A DNA stretch of 64,000 nucleotides from JAWLBM01 sp041687675. Lineage in GTDB: Bacteria; Pseudomonadota; Alphaproteobacteria; Rhizobiales; Pleomorphomonadaceae. Below the pieces are notes generated by a model. That model did not search any database. It saw nothing but the letters and a program-made list of their open reading frames with translations, and was not told the DNA's origin. The translations under genes and the position numbers were made by a program. The DNA is taken from NCBI GenBank assembly GCA_041687675.1, contig JAWLBM010000002.1:62001-126000 (forward strand), read 5' to 3'. Shown here piece by piece: positions 62,301 through 64,000 of this stretch (positions are counted from its first letter, which is position 1; every line of letters starts with the position of its first letter).

Positions 62301-64000
62301 CGGACCGTTTGCTCGAAGCCCGGCTTGACGCCGATCCGCGCGCGGTCGGTCGTCACCGGGAGTTGCCGACGACGCTCGACCGGCCGGCCGTTGGTGTCGA
62401 GCACGCGGACGTGCACCGCCGCAGTCAGCGGCAGGGTGGTCTCGGAGACGTCCGGCACCATCAGCGTCACCACCGAGGCGCCCGTCTCGTCGGTGGGCGA
62501 CGCGGAGACGGGCTCGGCGACCGGCGTGAACTCCTCGTCGTCGAGGCCGAAGCGCCAGCCGGGGGCGGAAGGAATCCCGTCCGCCCGGGTCACGTAGACC
62601 TCGCCCTCGATGGAGAGGTTCGCGGCCGGGGCGCCGTAGAGCCACTCGGCGGTGATCGTCACGTCGCGCATGCCGCCGGCCTCGAGCGGCGCCTCGCCGG
62701 GGTCGAAGTCAAAGTCGATGCGCTCGGGCAGGAAGTCCTCGACGAGGAAGCCGGTGGTGGCGAGCGCCGCAGCCTCGGGGTCGGTGTGGATCCCGGCGCT
62801 CCAGGACCCGCGCATGGCGCCTGCCGGCAGGTCGAAGGCGAAGGTCCGCCCGCCCGCGCCCTCGTCGCCCGCGGTGCGGCGCAGGAACTCCACCCCGTCC
62901 GGCCGGCGGACGATGACGGTGAGCGGCAGGTCGGCGAGCGCCTCGGCCCGGCCGTCGCGGGCGAGCGCGGTGAGGTGGACCCGCTCGCCCGGCCGGTAGA
63001 TGCCGCGCTCGGGCGTGGCGAACACGTCGACGGGCTGCGGCGGCGGGCGGCCGGTGACGCCGCGGTCGGTGAGGTCGAAGGCCGGCGCGGAGAGGTCGAG
63101 GAAGACGAAGTCGCCCCCCGCGCTCGCGCTGACCGGCGCCGGCGTGTTGCCGCCGGCCCCGCGCAGGAGGCCCGGGTCGAGGCGGGCGTAGCCGGCCTCG
63201 TCGGTGGTGGCGGTGCCGAGCACCTCGTTGTTGCGGGCGACCAGCGTGACCGTCGCCCCGGCGACCGGACCGGCGGTGCCGAGCGAGCGGAGCACCACGT
63301 GCAGGCCGTCGTTGCCGGTCATCGTCCGCATGCCGATGTCGGTGACGACGAACCACTGGGTCGCCAGGTCGCCCCACTGGTCGGACGCATCGGCCACCTT
63401 GGCGAGCATGGCGTAGACGCCCGGCTCGAGGTCCTTCACCACCTCGCCCACCGGGATCGCCGTGGTGACCTCGCGGTTGGTCTCGCGCCGGACCTCGACG
63501 GTGCCCGTCCAGACCGCCTCGCCGCTCTGCCCGGCGATGTCCTCGGCCTGCCACTCCCCCATCGCGTTGAGGAAACGATAGCCGTCCATCACCGAGGCGA
63601 GGTTGCGCTCGCCGACGCGGACCACCCGCGCCTCGATCCTGTCGGCGTTCACCGAGACCACCGGGATCGTCGCGGCCTCGTGCCGGGGCAGCACATAGGC
63701 CCGGCCGACGAAGCGCACCGAGGCGTCGCGGTCGCGAACGTAGAACTCGGTGGTGACCGAGCGGGAGAGGACCTCGGCTCCGTCGGCGGAGGGCAGGCCC
63801 TGCCGCACGGTCATCGCATAGCGGCGGCCGAACTCGGCGCCGGACGCGCAGATCTGGCCGCTCTCCGCCTCGATCGCCAGCCCGTCGCCGCCGGCGATGG
63901 CCACGTAGTCGGCGATGTTCGGCAGCTGCCAGAGGATCGGGTCGGAGAAGGAGACGCAGATGCGCGGGCTCTCGCTCTCGGTATCCACCCGGTTGTCGAC
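59339..64000 (-). CDS. alpha-2-macroglobulin family protein (YfaS-like), N-terminus off window
   Basis: Large bacterial A2M homologue, a periplasmic protease trap linked to peptidoglycan defence. At least 1554 codons are open to the right edge; the signal peptide lies outside. Visible are serial macroglobulin beta domains (for example VFATPERGIYRPGERVHLTA), a segment typical of the TED-preceding region (ESAVEV... VRVMAMAWSARGVGHGSADV), and the thioester motif YGCAEQ, so the covalent trapping residue pair Cys/Gln is present. After it come the alpha-alpha barrel repeats. In many genomes pbpC follows or precedes it; that would be beyond the edge (inference). Confidence 0.92.
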   Translation of the reverse strand, partial: VDNRVDTESESPRICVSFSDPILWQLPNIADYVAIAGGDGLAIEAESGQICASGAEFGRRYAMTVRQGLPSADGAEVLSRSVTTEFYVRDRDASVRFVGRAYVLPRHEAATIPVVSVNADRIEARVVRVGERNLASVMDGYRFLNAMGEWQAEDIAGQSGEAVWTGTVEVRRETNREVTTAIPVGEVVKDLEPGVYAMLAKVADASDQWGDLATQWFVVTDIGMRTMTGNDGLHVVLRSLGTAGPVAGATVTLVARNNEVLGTATTDEAGYARLDPGLLRGAGGNTPAPVSASAGGDFVFLDLSAPAFDLTDRGVTGRPPPQPVDVFATPERGIYRPGERVHLTALARDGRAEALADLPLTVIVRRPDGVEFLRRTAGDEGAGGRTFAFDLPAGAMRGSWSAGIHTDPEAAALATTGFLVEDFLPERIDFDFDPGEAPLEAGGMRDVTITAEWLYGAPAANLSIEGEVYVTRADGIPSAPGWRFGLDDEEFTPVAEPVSASPTDETGASVVTLMVPDVSETTLPLTAAVHVRVLDTNGRPVERRRQLPVTTDRARIGVKPGFEQTVREGAPARFELAAFGPDGRRVAASGLAWTLSRIDKRYQWYRDGGSWTYRLLETTERVASGSVDTPAEGAAAIEAATDWGEYRLAVEDPSGQLVPASFRFYSGWYVPPGADPAPDILEVSLDKPAYAVGDRLTARILPRFPGKAIVSVVDDRLIDMQVIDVGEEGGTASFPVTGEWGPGAYVTAELIRPLDVPAGRMPQRALGLAWAGVDPAERRLEVEVAVPDEVRPRGPLPIEIDLPSARAGEEVFVTLAAVDAGILNLTGFEPPAPDDWYFARRSLGMQIRDLYGRLIDTTIGTRGEVRSGGDGAGIARLVGPPPMETLVAFFQGVTRAGEDGKVRASFDLPDFNGTVRVMAMAWSARGVGHGSADVLVRDPVVVQAALPNFLAPGDSSRLRLDLTHVTGPSGEFRLAVRAAGDLVGVDEAFADRTLTLADRSSASVLVPLEARGVGDETLTVALTVPGGEVLTRTLTLPVRANEPPTVRVSDLELAAGGGALTVDADLLSDFVPGTAAATVTVGSLAGIDLPGLVRALDRYPYGCAEQITSRALPLVYLDEVILAAGLEDGAPVRERVQKAIEAVLVNQSANGSFGLWQPDWDGDAWLSAYVSDFLTRAKEKGYDVPPVALELALTNLRNRLSYAQDFTEGGEAIAYGLYVLARNGRAAVGDLRYYAEVKLDAFTTPLAKAQIGAALALYGDAAGADRAFRAARDALAAKAGGAGWRADYGTVLRDGAAMLTLVSETRAASTDVDSLVETVRGLAGDVQHTSTQEKTWLLLAANALLVDGRKPSVEVNGVRREGVYTAGFEAADLAPGPVVLRNLAPYPVDARVTVAGVPVTPDPAGGRGYSISRRAYDLDGNEVDLAAPMPLGTRLVMVLTVEGMTSAEARLMVDDPLPAGFVIDNPNLLSGADVASLSWLDLLPKTAASEFRADRFLTAVDQAGMGAFSVGYMVRAVAPGDFAWPAAIVEDMYRPEMRARTGSGRLVVEGPLR

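Noticed and set aside
59339..63988. GTG at 63986-63988 as the true start of the A2M gene
   Set aside because: The frame stays open to the window edge and no signal peptide precedes it; the gene is truncated by the window.

Overview
The window is a GC-rich stretch (visually around 70% G+C, third codon positions almost always G or C) from an alphaproteobacterial chromosome, most likely order Hyphomicrobiales (Rhizobiales). Pointers are the dusB(nifR3)-ntrB-ntrC operon, the dat-hfq-hflX block, a fused ispDF, a short bacterial ProRS without editing domain, TrmFO, ExoD and NnrU family proteins, two DUF1127 miniproteins, and an array of CCUCCUCCC-loop (cuckoo/CcsR-type) small RNAs. Genus assignment is inference only. 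No tRNA, rRNA, CRISPR, phage or insertion sequence was seen.

Layout. (a) 1-4431: end of a NitT/TauT-type ABC importer (permease, ATPase), divergent from a MurR/RpiR regulator and a flavin monooxygenase with an NTF2-like N-terminal domain. (b) 4567-8520: a LuxR-HTH/TPR regulator divergent from a methyltransferase, then a c-type cytochrome, a 36-residue membrane protein and an ExoD-like protein. (c) 8754-16944: a compact operon of an OsmC-like protein, a flavin monooxygenase, an FAD oxidoreductase and a MaoC hydratase, followed by a 1514-residue SARP-type regulator carrying hydrolase-, cyclase-, AAA- and TPR-like modules. (d) 16951-22055: truncated haemoglobin, DUF1127 protein, MATE exporter, FAD/Rieske oxidoreductase with a 42-residue leader gene, MarC. 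(e) 22068-28679: glycogen block glgC-glgA-glgX-pgm. (f) 28909-35548: two L,D-transpeptidases, yfgM-like/bamB/der, nnrU, and a 49-residue DUF1127 gene. (g) 35572-35941: seven tandem hairpins exposing CCTCCTCCC. (h) 36024-44952: trmFO, sugar MFS, dusB-ntrB-ntrC, ispDF and a CinA-GNAT fusion. (i) 44998-54163: gyrA, hflX, hfq, dat, lolD, lolC, proS. (j) 54164-54785: gap with a candidate plus-strand ncRNA. (k) 54786-64000: smpB, dapA, a lytic transglycosylase, an alpha/beta hydrolase and the 3' part of an alpha-2-macroglobulin gene.

Most of (e)-(k) is housekeeping: glycogen, outer-membrane and lipoprotein assembly, nitrogen signalling, isoprenoids, topology, ribosome rescue and lysine/peptidoglycan precursors. 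The least explained parts are the cuckoo RNA array with its DUF1127 partner, the candidate ncRNA at 54368-54601 carrying two GGGAGGAAA motifs complementary to the cuckoo loops, the four-gene redox operon beside the giant SARP-type regulator, and the CinA-GNAT fusion.
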